From Prochlorococcus marinus (GTDB taxonomy: Bacteria > Cyanobacteriota > Cyanobacteriia > PCC-6307 > Cyanobiaceae), in assembly GCF_001180305.1 (NCBI RefSeq), contig NZ_CVSX01000027.1:62001-126000 (forward strand): DNA of 64,000 nt. The letters are read 5' to 3'. A model generated the notes under the pieces. That model saw nothing but the letters and a program-made list of their open reading frames with translations. It was not told where the DNA came from and did not search any database. Shown here in pieces: positions 1-10,080 of this stretch (positions are counted from its first letter, which is position 1; each line of letters starts with the position of its first letter). A program made the position numbers and the translations under genes.

Positions 1-239
1 TAGCACTGATAGTTATGTATGACGCTAGTGGAGTGCGAAAATCAGCAGGAATTCAAGCTGCAGAAATCAATAAACTCATAAAAAAACAAGACCCTCAATC
101 TGAAATCCTTTTGAAAGAAACTCTTGGCCATACAAAAATTGAAGTTTTGGTAGGAAGTTTCTTAGGACCATTGATTACTTTACCTGGAATGTTTTTTTTA
201 GGTTCACCTCAGAGAATATTTGATTTAATTATTAATTAA
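1..239 (+). CDS. Divergent PAP2-family (DUF212) membrane protein, C-terminal part
   Basis: Only the C-terminal part is present; the frame is open to the left edge (ALIV precedes MYDASGVR). The MYDASGVRKSAGIQAAEIN stretch and the later LKETLGHTKIEVLVG segment are typical of the DUF212/YuiD-like divergent PAP2 family, which is related to acid phosphatase and haloperoxidase membrane proteins. A hydrophobic C-terminal segment follows (LGPLITLPGMFFLG). Its 3' end overlaps the convergent cobB end by a few bases. The substrate is unknown. The family call rests on motif recognition. Confidence 0.7.
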   Translation, partial: ALIVMYDASGVRKSAGIQAAEINKLIKKQDPQSEILLKETLGHTKIEVLVGSFLGPLITLPGMFFLGSPQRIFDLIIN

Positions 240-1624
240 TAATATTCGTTTGAAAAACTTTTTTGGGTAGTTTCTATAAAGTTTTTTGCAAGTTCTGGTG
301 AACTTGGCAAATGCAAGTGAATCCAACTTGCATGTAATTTGTTATCGAAAACACCTTCATTTTTGTATTCAGTTTCCCAAGATTTAATTTTCCATGGAGA
401 CGAGAGTTTATTCTGTTGCTCAACTAATTTTAATTCAGTTAAATTTTTTTCAATTTCCCAATAATGAAATTCATGTCCTCTAATTAATTGATTTTGTTTA
501 ATGATCGGAGTATTATTTAAGCCAACAATGTATCTGTAGCCTACAGAAAGTTTACTTTTTTTTGATCTAAAAGGTAATACCCCACTCATTTTATGATTAT
601 TACCATCTTCATCTTCTATAAAGTCTCCTAAAATCATCATTCCTCCACACTCAGCATATATAAATCCATTATTGCGGAATTTTCTTAACGAATTCAAACT
701 TTTTCTAGAGTTACTTATATGATCAGCATATTTTTCAGGGAACCCACCAGGGATAATTAAAGAAGAAGCCTCTTTAGGTATTTCTTCGTCATCATAAATA
801 CTCCATGAAATAAGAGGTATTCCTAATTCACTCAAAAACTCCTTAGTTTCAGGATATTGAAAATGAAAGATTTTATCTTCTGCGATTGCGATTGGCTTAC
901 TTTTGTCAATTTTAAAATCCTCAAAACTAATAGAATTAAATATTTTCTTTTGAGGAGACATTAGAAATTTCCTAAGAGAAAATACATCGAGATTTTTTTC
1001 GGCGAAACTTGCAAAATATTCAATATCAATTTCTTTGCCACTATCCAATGGAGATATCAATCCTAAATAAGCTTTATTTAAAGTTATTTCTAAATCAGAT
1101 GGTAAAAATCCAAGAATTTCTAGATCTTCATTTTTAAAAACTTCTTCGATTAATTTTTTATGTCTATCTGAATTAACGTTGTTAAATACAATTCCGGCCA
1201 TCGTCAACTCACTATCGAAATCTCTGAAACCTCGAACAGTTGCCAAAAGAGAGGCTACTTGTCCTCTAGCATTAACAATAAAAATTACTGGCAAATTTAG
1301 AAGTTTAGCTACATTTGCGGTACTTGAATAGGTTGTTGGCCCTAATCCATCAAAAAGGCCCATTGCTCCCTCAATTAAGGAGAATTCATATTCTAAAGAA
1401 TGCTTAAAGAAACATTCTTGCACCCATTCTTTACCGCTTAAAAAAACATCTAAATTTCTACAAATAGGTTGGCCAATTGAACTAAGCTGCTGTTGATCTA
1501 AGTAATCTGGACCAACCTTGAAAGTTTGCATCTTTATACCTTTTGAAAAAGCCCAACAAGATATTAAAAGCGATAAAGTGGTTTTCCCACTATCAGTTGA
1601 AGGAGAAGATATTACACAAGGCAT
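236..1624 (-). CDS. cobB: Cobyrinate a,c-diamide synthase (CobB/CbiA)
   Basis: This enzyme amidates the a and c side chains of cobyrinate with ATP and glutamine, in corrinoid (pseudocobalamin) synthesis. The 462-residue length fits the family. The N-terminal P-loop SSPSTDSGKTTLS is at about residues 6-18. The C-terminal type I glutamine amidotransferase domain has nucleophile Cys326 in YAECGGMM and a late His-rich HASWIHLHLP segment. It starts 3 bp after the stop of opcA, so it is probably the last gene of a zwf-opcA-cobB operon. Coupling of NADPH supply genes to a B12 gene is a layout feature with no obvious functional link. Confidence 0.93.
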   Translation of the reverse strand: MPCVISSPSTDSGKTTLSLLISCWAFSKGIKMQTFKVGPDYLDQQQLSSIGQPICRNLDVFLSGKEWVQECFFKHSLEYEFSLIEGAMGLFDGLGPTTYSSTANVAKLLNLPVIFIVNARGQVASLLATVRGFRDFDSELTMAGIVFNNVNSDRHKKLIEEVFKNEDLEILGFLPSDLEITLNKAYLGLISPLDSGKEIDIEYFASFAEKNLDVFSLRKFLMSPQKKIFNSISFEDFKIDKSKPIAIAEDKIFHFQYPETKEFLSELGIPLISWSIYDDEEIPKEASSLIIPGGFPEKYADHISNSRKSLNSLRKFRNNGFIYAECGGMMILGDFIEDEDGNNHKMSGVLPFRSKKSKLSVGYRYIVGLNNTPIIKQNQLIRGHEFHYWEIEKNLTELKLVEQQNKLSSPWKIKSWETEYKNEGVFDNKLHASWIHLHLPSSPELAKNFIETTQKSFSNEYY

Positions 1625-1627
1625 TTA

Positions 1628-2929
1628 TTAGTTATTACATTCATTAAATATTTGAATGGCTATTTTAATAGCATTTTCAAAAAGAGGACTTGTATTGCCT
1701 CTACTACTTCTTAATAATTTACTAACATCATATTCTGATGAAGAGAAAGAATTTGGAACAACCTTTTCTATTAATTCCATATTAGCCATTCCACCAGCTT
1801 CAAGTCTCATACATTCAACAGACTCGCATCCAAGTATTACACAAGTGTTATTTTTTTGAAGATCACTAATTTTCGAAATCAATCTCAATCCAATAACTTG
1901 TCCTAAATGTATAGTTGGATTACCTAGAGGTAAAGGATTAATAAATGTAGAAATTTTTTCACCTCCAATTTTTTCAAATTCTATTTTTGTTGATTCTTTA
2001 TCCCTTTCAACTTTTAGAAAAGACCAACCAAGTTTATCGCTTATCCATGAGATCAAAAACAAAGCTTGAATCATATGATCACCTGCAATATCAATATCAA
2101 TATCAGTAATATGATCTAAAATTGGTCTTCTTTTGGGCGGATCAAAAATCATCGCCAATGATTCCCTCCAATTTTTCAACCTAACCCAATTTAAGTCATT
2201 AATAGCTTTATTAGATTTCATTAATTTATCTAAAACTTTTAAACACCTGTTAGGAGAACCAAGTGCTGTATCAATTATTAATCTTAGGCCATGATTCATA
2301 AAGTATTCGAAAATTTCAGGCGATTCATCTAAGCTTCCATTCCACCACAACCAAGAAGGTAATTCATCAATAGATAATTCATCAATAATTTTTAACCCTT
2401 TTTGAGTTAATGAAGCAGAGCTCCCTCTAATAACAACTAAATCCCCACATATAGGCTGTATCGTCTGCGTATCACTTAATGGACAGTAAGCGGATACAAA
2501 AGTTTTGATATCTGAATTTTTATCTAACGTTGGCGCTAAAGTTATTAATCTTCTTGGATTTAATGTACTGATTGATGATTCAAAAAATTGTCCTCTGAAG
2601 TCTTCAAAGTCTTTATTAGATAAATTCCCCTTCAACAAATTCAATAATTCTTCATTGTTAAGGGAAGTAGTGAGAGGCAAACCCTCATCTAGAATAAATT
2701 TTTTAGCTACTTCAATTATCTCTAGACTTAAATTACCTGTTATAGGTCCTTTTATTAATCCTTTTTGAACTAAACATTGCTCTAGCCAAGCAGGTTGCCA
2801 AACAATCAAAGAAAAAGTGTTTGCGCCAGAATTATCTACATCTTCTGAAATCCATAGTTTATTAAGGTAATTAGAAATTTCTTGATGAGGAAGCTCTAAT
2901 GGGGTTTGAAGTGTTAATTGAGGTTTCAT
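1628..2929 (-). CDS. opcA: Glucose-6-phosphate dehydrogenase assembly/activator protein OpcA
   Basis: The 433-residue protein matches cyanobacterial OpcA in length and overall sequence. It lies 3 bp downstream of zwf, the usual cyanobacterial partner. OpcA is needed for oligomerisation and redox-responsive activation of glucose-6-phosphate dehydrogenase, so it controls dark NADPH production by the oxidative pentose phosphate pathway. No catalytic motif is expected and none is seen. It is tightly coupled to cobB downstream, which suggests one transcript for the three genes. Confidence 0.9.
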   Translation of the reverse strand: MKPQLTLQTPLELPHQEISNYLNKLWISEDVDNSGANTFSLIVWQPAWLEQCLVQKGLIKGPITGNLSLEIIEVAKKFILDEGLPLTTSLNNEELLNLLKGNLSNKDFEDFRGQFFESSISTLNPRRLITLAPTLDKNSDIKTFVSAYCPLSDTQTIQPICGDLVVIRGSSASLTQKGLKIIDELSIDELPSWLWWNGSLDESPEIFEYFMNHGLRLIIDTALGSPNRCLKVLDKLMKSNKAINDLNWVRLKNWRESLAMIFDPPKRRPILDHITDIDIDIAGDHMIQALFLISWISDKLGWSFLKVERDKESTKIEFEKIGGEKISTFINPLPLGNPTIHLGQVIGLRLISKISDLQKNNTCVILGCESVECMRLEAGGMANMELIEKVVPNSFSSSEYDVSKLLRSSRGNTSPLFENAIKIAIQIFNECNN

Positions 2930-2932
2930 TAT

Positions 2933-4456
2933 TTAAGGTCTGCGCCAGAAAATATTATCTTTTGAAAGTAATTGATCAGACTCTGGGGGGCCCCAAGTCA
3001 TGGATTCATAATTATGAATAGGTAACTTCCAAGGTGTATTATCCATCAATTCAATTAATGGCGTATAAAGTTTCCATGCAGCCTCTACTTCATCACTTCT
3101 TGTAAACAAGGTTGGGTCAGAAAGCATCGCATCAGCTAATAACCTTACATAGCCTTCATCCGAGGGTTCTCCAAATGATTCATCATAAGAAAATTCCATC
3201 TCAACAGGTCTTGATTTCATTCCAGAACCAGGTGACTTTACCTCGAACTTAAAAGTAGCACCTTCATTTGGTTGAATTCTAAGAATAAGCTGATTTGGTG
3301 CAGGATTTATAATTGTTGATTCGAATAAATGAACAGGAACGTCTTTAAAAGTCAAGACTATTTCTCCAAGTCTTTTGGGTAGTCTTTTACCTGTTCTTAA
3401 ATAAAAAGGTACTCCTTGCCAACGCCAGTTATCAACGAAAATTTTTGTTGCTATATAGGTTTCTGTAGTGCTATTACAATGAACACCATCTTCCTGCCTA
3501 TATCCTTTAAGTCGATTTGATATATTTCCTCCCTCTCCATATTGACCTCTTATGCAAGAATTCCAAGGTTCATTTTCGTCAGCAAGTTTTGAAGCTTGAA
3601 GAACTTTAGCTTTTTCATTTCGAATTGCTTCTGGTTCGAATTTCCCAGGAGGTTCCATAGCAGTTACAGCAAGCATTTGAGTCATATGATTTTGAAGCAT
3701 ATCTCTTAAAGCGCCTGAGCTTTCGTAATAACCTGCTCTATCTTCAACACCAACCGTTTCAGATGAAGTGATTTGAACACTTGATATGTAATTTCTATTC
3801 CAGATTGGTTCAAAAATAGTATTTGCAAACCTCAAAACAAGAATGTTTTGAACTGTCTCTTTACCTAAATAATGATCAATCCTATAAATCTGACTTTCTT
3901 CAGCACAACTTTGAACGATCTTATTCAATTTTTTTGCACTTGAATAATCTCTTCCAAAAGGTTTTTCAATCACTAAACGACTTTTCTTTGGGTCATCTAA
4001 AAGTCCAGCTGCTTTAAGAGCTTTACATCCACTTGCATAGAAATTCGGAGAAACTGATAGATAAAATGTTCTATTACCATGGGTAGCTTGTGTTTTATCA
4101 ATTTCATTTAATCTTTTTGAAAGCCTTACGAGATGATCACTTTGTTGTAAGTCAACTGGTTCGTAGAAAAGATAATTAGAAAATTCCTCCCACTCCTTCT
4201 CTTTGCCAGATATTTGATTAAATAGCTTTACTTTCATCTTTTCTCTAAACTCATTATCATTCCAAGGTCTTCTCGCACAACCAACTATTCCAAATTCACT
4301 AGGAATTCTTCTTTGCAAATAGAGTTCAAATAAGGCTGGTATTAATTTTCTATGAGTAAGGTCTCCACTGGCTCCAAATATTACTAAGGTTTGTGGAGAT
4401 ATAACTCTTTCCTGCCGTAAACCTAATCTTAGAGGATTACCTAAAGTTGAAGGCAT
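2933..4456 (-). CDS. zwf: Glucose-6-phosphate 1-dehydrogenase
   Basis: It oxidises glucose-6-phosphate to 6-phosphogluconolactone with NADP+, the entry step of the oxidative pentose phosphate pathway. The NADP-binding GASGDLT is at residues 28-34, EKPFG at 164-168 and the active-site signature RIDHYLGKE at 192-200. The 507-residue length is normal. It is the first gene of the zwf-opcA-cobB run. A 108-bp gap separates it from the petH stop, with no clear terminator. Confidence 0.97.
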   Translation of the reverse strand: MPSTLGNPLRLGLRQERVISPQTLVIFGASGDLTHRKLIPALFELYLQRRIPSEFGIVGCARRPWNDNEFREKMKVKLFNQISGKEKEWEEFSNYLFYEPVDLQQSDHLVRLSKRLNEIDKTQATHGNRTFYLSVSPNFYASGCKALKAAGLLDDPKKSRLVIEKPFGRDYSSAKKLNKIVQSCAEESQIYRIDHYLGKETVQNILVLRFANTIFEPIWNRNYISSVQITSSETVGVEDRAGYYESSGALRDMLQNHMTQMLAVTAMEPPGKFEPEAIRNEKAKVLQASKLADENEPWNSCIRGQYGEGGNISNRLKGYRQEDGVHCNSTTETYIATKIFVDNWRWQGVPFYLRTGKRLPKRLGEIVLTFKDVPVHLFESTIINPAPNQLILRIQPNEGATFKFEVKSPGSGMKSRPVEMEFSYDESFGEPSDEGYVRLLADAMLSDPTLFTRSDEVEAAWKLYTPLIELMDNTPWKLPIHNYESMTWGPPESDQLLSKDNIFWRRP

Positions 4457-4564
4457 ATTTTTAGTATTCTTTTATTAAAATCCTCTTTTTTTCAAAGATT
4501 AGCTACATATTGTGTCTAAACCAAAAAGTATTTGGTAACTGAAACTTAAAAAAAAATCAAAAGT

Positions 4565-5731
<1,167 letters not shown>

Positions 5732-5888
5732 TTATCAATTTGTAGTTTAATTTGTAGTGATTTCACAAAAATGGTTACGTTTTGAGATCGGAATAATTTG
5801 ATGAAAATATTTTTATTTTTCAGTATTTGTTGTTTTTATCTGTATAGTTACACAGAAATAATTTTTTATCTTATTAAAAAATTTATTT

Positions 5889-6422
5889 ATGATTAATCCT
5901 CAAGAATCAGTAGATCATTCAAAAAATGATTACAGGACAATTGAGCAAACTATGGAAAAGCTTCCCGGCGGAACAAGGAGACTTGCAGCGCAACTTACAA
6001 CTTCTGCAAGTTTAGACTCTTTGTGGAATGTTTTAACAGATTATGATCGCCTAAATCTTTACATACCTAATCTTTTATCAAGTAAAAAAATATATCAAAA
6101 GAAAAATAATGTTCAACTCAAACAAGTTGGAGCTCAGGATTTTCTAGGTATGAAATTTTCTGCTGAAGTAACTATCAATTTATTTGAAGATAGGGAGCTT
6201 GGCCTTTTAAAATTCAGTTTAATTAAAGGAGACTTTAGAAAATTTGAAGGTAGTTGGAAAATTCAAAATATTAAAAATACTTCAAAAAACTCATTAATTT
6301 ACGATCTTACTGTCCAAGGGTGTCAGTGGATGCCTATAGGTATGATCGAAAAGAGACTTAAAAAAGATCTTTCAGAAAATCTGATAGCAGTAGATAGGCA
6401 AGCAAAATCCTCAGAAAATTAG
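5889..6422 (+). CDS. SRPBCC-family (polyketide cyclase/dehydrase-like) protein
   Basis: This 177-residue protein has the START/SRPBCC layout. An N-terminal GGTRRLAAQLTTSASLDSLWNVLTDYDRLNLYIPNL segment is typical of cyanobacterial cyclase/dehydrase proteins, followed by alternating beta strands. These proteins bind hydrophobic ligands or act in lipid or quinone metabolism; the ligand cannot be read from the sequence. It is divergent from petH and ends about 20 bp before tRNA-Glu, which is on the opposite strand. Confidence 0.75.
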   Translation: MINPQESVDHSKNDYRTIEQTMEKLPGGTRRLAAQLTTSASLDSLWNVLTDYDRLNLYIPNLLSSKKIYQKKNNVQLKQVGAQDFLGMKFSAEVTINLFEDRELGLLKFSLIKGDFRKFEGSWKIQNIKNTSKNSLIYDLTVQGCQWMPIGMIEKRLKKDLSENLIAVDRQAKSSEN

Positions 6423-6440
6423 TTTTTTATTTTTTAAAAA

Positions 6441-6513
6441 TAGCCCCAAGGGGATTCGAACCCCTGTCGCCTCCGTGAAAGGGAGGTGTCCTAGGCCTCT
6501 AGACGATGGGGCC
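6441..6513 (-). tRNA. tRNA-Glu (anticodon UUC)
   Basis: The minus strand folds as a 73-nt cloverleaf. The acceptor is GGCCCCA paired to TGGGGCT (with a terminal G-U pair), the D arm contains GTCTAGAGGCCTAGGAC, the anticodon loop is CTTTCAC with anticodon TTC, and the T arm is CAGGGGTTCGAATCCCCTT. The G1-U72 pair resembles other cyanobacterial tRNA-Glu genes. In cyanobacteria this tRNA also feeds tetrapyrrole synthesis through glutamyl-tRNA reductase. No CCA is encoded. Confidence 0.95.
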
Positions 6514-6553
6514 AGGAAATTAGCAGAACAGCTTATTAAAATTAAGAGTAAAG

Positions 6554-7672
6554 CTAGCCTTTCGTCAAGTATTGTTGCTCTTTATTTTGTCCTTGCCACA
6601 CAGGAACAGTAAAATGGAAGCAAGAACCGACACCAATCTCAGATACGACCCATATTCTTCCTCCATGGACTTGTACTATTCTCCTGCATACTGATAACCC
6701 AATCCCAAATCCTGAAGTTCCTTCAGAAGTCTGTGGGAGTCTAACTCTATCTAGAAAAATTCTTTTTTGTTCACTTACGGGAATACCGGCACCTTTGTCA
6801 CAAATTGTTATTTCTACCCATTGATTTGTCTTGTGGATCATAGTAATTTTTATTGATCCGGAATCTTTAGAAAATTTTATAGCATTTTCAATTAAATTTA
6901 AAAAAACTTGCCTCATTCTTCTTTGATCTGCGAATACACTTGGCAGATCAGATGGAATATCAGTATCGATTTCAATATTCCTTAACCTCCAGAATTTTTC
7001 TAATTCGAGTATCACTTCAGCACTAATATTACCTAAGTCAATTTTCTGAGGGTTAAATAAAGCCTCCCACTTGGTTGTTCCAACTTCTAAAAGATCCTGA
7101 GATAGGAGTTCTATTTCTTCTAAACGTCTTTTAATTACCTCTTGCAATTTTGAAATATCTATTTGTCCAAGTTTTTGACTTTGGACAGCCAATGTAGCAG
7201 CCGTTAAGGGAGTTCTCAATTCATGCGCTACCATTCTTAATAATCTTTCCTGCGATTCTATTCTTTTTGTTAATGTCTCATTTTCTTGTCTTAAAACAAG
7301 AAGTTCATCTTCCAGAAGAAATTCTTTTTGAGTTCTTATTGAATCCATTTTGGACGGTTGCAAATTTATCCCTAGATTTTTTGTCAAGCCTTCCTGTGTC
7401 CATCTTGGCAACCATTTCTGTAACTGAGAGAAAATATTGCTTCCAGCAAATATTTGCTTTGGACCTGGTGAAACCTTTATGAGTGCGGGAATAGCAACTA
7501 ATCTATGTAATTCAAGTAATTCCGGTTGTTCTGTTGGATCGGAAATCTGCAGAGATATCTCAAATCCACAATCATCTGACTCTAAATAAGCTATTAAAGA
7601 TTTAATATCATTACTAGAAAGTTGATTTCTAGCAACTACAAGTATTAATTTTAGCTCTTTTTTATCATTCAA
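6554..7672 (-). CDS. sasA: Circadian clock output histidine kinase SasA
   Basis: It has an N-terminal KaiB-like thioredoxin-fold domain (about residues 5-95, with a [17 protein letters not shown] stretch) that binds KaiC. A histidine kinase core follows: H-box MVAHELRTP with His150, N-box [10 protein letters not shown], and G-boxes GAGIP and GFGIGLSVC. The 372-residue length is close to SasA of Synechococcus. SasA passes clock phase to the response regulator RpaA. It has no membrane segment, so it should be cytosolic. The kaiBC genes and rpaA were not recognised in this window. Confidence 0.93.
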   Translation of the reverse strand: MNDKKELKLILVVARNQLSSNDIKSLIAYLESDDCGFEISLQISDPTEQPELLELHRLVAIPALIKVSPGPKQIFAGSNIFSQLQKWLPRWTQEGLTKNLGINLQPSKMDSIRTQKEFLLEDELLVLRQENETLTKRIESQERLLRMVAHELRTPLTAATLAVQSQKLGQIDISKLQEVIKRRLEEIELLSQDLLEVGTTKWEALFNPQKIDLGNISAEVILELEKFWRLRNIEIDTDIPSDLPSVFADQRRMRQVFLNLIENAIKFSKDSGSIKITMIHKTNQWVEITICDKGAGIPVSEQKRIFLDRVRLPQTSEGTSGFGIGLSVCRRIVQVHGGRIWVVSEIGVGSCFHFTVPVWQGQNKEQQYLTKG

Positions 7673-7778
7673 ATGATTTTCCCTGAAGTGTTGAAAAGCT
7701 GTTAATCCTTATGAACACATTAAGATATTTATTTTTATTCTACAGATAAGCTATGAAATAAATAGGACTTATTTATAT

Positions 7779-8321
7779 ATGGTTGTCATTAATCAAAAGA
7801 AAAATCTAGATTTTGGTGAAAATGATTCTCCAGAAATTAGTTTAAACAGTAATTTAAAAAGATGGTTTTCGAGGAATATTGGGTTGTGGAAATCTAATAG
7901 AACATATTTTCTAAATGAAGGACAAAAGACATATAACTTGTGTATGAATATAAATATACAAGCTCTTGAAAATAAATCTGAGTGGGAATCCCACTATAAA
8001 TTCAATTGGTATCCAGAAAAAAAATATAATTTCTTTGAGGATAATCCTCAATATCAAGAAAGAGGAGAAATGCATGCATTCTTAAGGGGGCATCAACTTA
8101 TGAGGGCAAATTTTTATTTAAGTAATGATGAAGGGATTTCAAATATAAAGCAGGTAGATGAACACGAAATGATTTTTGAATCTTCATACGAAGATTGGTA
8201 TATTCTGGAACATACAAGGCTTGTGGATTCAGATAATTATAGGTATAGGGTTATATATTCCTGGAAGAAAAATAAACTTAAAATAGTAGAAAATCATCAC
8301 GAAATAAAAATTATTAAATAA
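7779..8321 (+). CDS. CpcS/CpeS-like (lipocalin-fold) protein, putative
   Basis: This 180-residue protein begins with a segment RWFSRNIGLWKSNRTYFL, which resembles the start of CpcS/CpeS phycobiliprotein lyases (FF...GRW.S.R). Aromatic residues then alternate in a pattern that could form a beta barrel. CpcS/CpeS enzymes attach bilins to phycobiliprotein cysteines. High-light Prochlorococcus retains almost no phycobiliprotein, so the role may differ. It is divergent from sasA, 107 bp away. I infer the family from short motifs only; it could be another lipocalin-like protein. Confidence 0.5.
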   Translation: MVVINQKKNLDFGENDSPEISLNSNLKRWFSRNIGLWKSNRTYFLNEGQKTYNLCMNINIQALENKSEWESHYKFNWYPEKKYNFFEDNPQYQERGEMHAFLRGHQLMRANFYLSNDEGISNIKQVDEHEMIFESSYEDWYILEHTRLVDSDNYRYRVIYSWKKNKLKIVENHHEIKIIK

Positions 8322-8381
8322 GTTCTTTTTATCAATTAACATTAAAAGTAAAATGTTATCGTGAAATAAATGTATTAATTA

Positions 8382-8822
8382 ATGAGTATTAATTTTTATT
8401 CAAAAATAATTTTTAAACTTTTAGGAATTTGTCTAATTATACCCTTTTCACTTTTTGAGGTATCTAATATAAATAGACAAATTAAAGCTGAAAAAAATTT
8501 AATTGCTGCGTCTGAAAAAGATCTTTTCCTATATCGACAAATGGGGGCATCTTATCTTTGTATAGCTTCAAGAGCTGAGGTCGAATTTAATAAAGCTCTT
8601 GGCATTGCTAGCGCTACTTTTGCAAATGTAATAATTGGAAAACATGGTGGAACTATTAAAGAACTAGGTAAGGAAAAACTTGACGAAAAAAGATTATATA
8701 ACGCAGGCACACTCCAGATTGTTGGAAGTGCACTAAATATTTGTCCTGACAGCATACCAAAGAAAATAAAGAGTGATTATGAAAAAAGGGTGAAGCAAAT
8801 TATTAAAGAAAGCAAGAAATAA
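8382..8822 (+). CDS. Hypothetical exported protein
   Basis: I do not recognise a specific family for this 146-residue protein. It has an N-terminal hydrophobic signal or anchor at about residues 8-25 (FKLLGICLIIPFSLF). A soluble part with two conserved-looking cysteines follows, in ASYLCIASRAEVEF and LNICPDS, and then a Lys-rich tail. The cysteines could form a disulfide in the periplasm. It follows the CpcS-like gene by 60 bp on the same strand and is convergent with prs, ending 8 bp from its stop. Confidence 0.65.
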   Translation: MSINFYSKIIFKLLGICLIIPFSLFEVSNINRQIKAEKNLIAASEKDLFLYRQMGASYLCIASRAEVEFNKALGIASATFANVIIGKHGGTIKELGKEKLDEKRLYNAGTLQIVGSALNICPDSIPKKIKSDYEKRVKQIIKESKK

Positions 8823-8830
8823 TAAATTTA

Positions 8831-9826
8831 TTATCTGAACATTGAACTAACGGAACTTTCTTCATGGATTCTCCAAATAGCTTCACCAAGCATATTTGCA
8901 ACAGAAAGGACTTTTAACTGAGGGAAATTTTCTTTAACAAGAGTAGGTATGCTGTTAGTCACAATAACTTGTTCAAATAAATTCTTTGTACTTAATCTTT
9001 CATAAGAAGGCGGAGAGAATACAGCATGTGAAGCGCATGCAAATATTCTATTAGCTCCTTCTTTTTTTAATAAATTAGCTCCAGAACAGATTGTACCGCC
9101 CGTATCTATCATATCGTCTATAAGAATAGCCGTTTTCCCTTTCACTTCTCCTATGACAGTAAGACTTTCGGCTACATTATGAGCAGATCTTCTTTTATCA
9201 ATTATAGCTAAAGGTGCATCTTTCATTAATTTTGCAAATGCTCTTGCTCTTGCAACTCCTCCCACGTCTGGAGAAACGACAACTACCTCCTCTAAATTTA
9301 AAGTTTCTAAATAATCAATCAAAACAGGTGAACCGTAAATATGATCGCACGGAATATCAAAATAACCTTGTATTTGAGCCGAATGTAAATCCATAGCAAG
9401 AACTCTATCAACTCCTGATTTTTCAAGTAAGTTAGCAGTAAGTTTTGCAGTTATAGATTCTCTCCCCGAAGTCTTTCTATCTGCCCTTGCATATCCGAAA
9501 TAAGGAATTACTGCAGTAATTTGTCTTGCAGAAGCCCTTTTGCAAGCATCAACCATAATCATGAGTTCCATTAAACTATCGTTTACAGGGGCGCATGTGG
9601 GTTGTACTAGGAATACATCGCAACCTCTAATAGATTGCTGAATCTGGACATAAAGCTCTCCATCAGCAAATCTTTTAGATATTAAAGGTACATTCTCAAT
9701 CCCTAAATATGATGCAATCTCTTCAGCCAACTTAGGATTTGTTGTCCCACTCACTAGTCTTAATCTACTATTAGTTAGATTAAAGTTCGATTCTTTATTC
9801 TGCACTGCCGTGATAAAACTTGTCAC
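8831..9826 (-). CDS. prs: Ribose-phosphate pyrophosphokinase (PRPP synthase)
   Basis: It makes PRPP from ribose-5-phosphate and ATP for nucleotide, histidine and tryptophan synthesis. The 331-residue class I enzyme shows ADGE (KRFADGELYVQI), PYFGYARADRK, the DLHSAQIQGYFDIP Mg/ribose-5-P loop and the PRPP loop ILIDDMIDTGGT. The first 20 residues extend beyond the typical start, as in other marine cyanobacteria. It stands alone, with 254 bp before the divergent malQ. Confidence 0.96.
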   Translation of the reverse strand: MTSFITAVQNKESNFNLTNSRLRLVSGTTNPKLAEEIASYLGIENVPLISKRFADGELYVQIQQSIRGCDVFLVQPTCAPVNDSLMELMIMVDACKRASARQITAVIPYFGYARADRKTSGRESITAKLTANLLEKSGVDRVLAMDLHSAQIQGYFDIPCDHIYGSPVLIDYLETLNLEEVVVVSPDVGGVARARAFAKLMKDAPLAIIDKRRSAHNVAESLTVIGEVKGKTAILIDDMIDTGGTICSGANLLKKEGANRIFACASHAVFSPPSYERLSTKNLFEQVIVTNSIPTLVKENFPQLKVLSVANMLGEAIWRIHEESSVSSMFR

Positions 9827-10080
9827 GAAATTTGCACTGTAAAACTATATACTTATCGTAGTCGTTTATGTGAATTTCGCAAAAGATAATGACTAGATCT
9901 TTTCAAAAGTCACATTCATTATGAATAATGTAAGAAAATTTGGACAAAAAACAGAATTTAATTTGAACTCAGAGAAAATCTTTTAAAAAGATAATTGTCA
10001 ATTAAAAAGAATTTGTATATTGTTTAACTTAGAGAATTAATATCAATTTAATTGCAAGGAATCAAAATATAATAAAAACC
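9827..10080. other. Divergent intergenic region between prs and malQ
   Basis: This AT-rich stretch of 254 bp lies between two divergent genes and should carry both promoters. I see no tRNA, no strong hairpin and no small ORF that I would defend. Confidence 0.5.
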
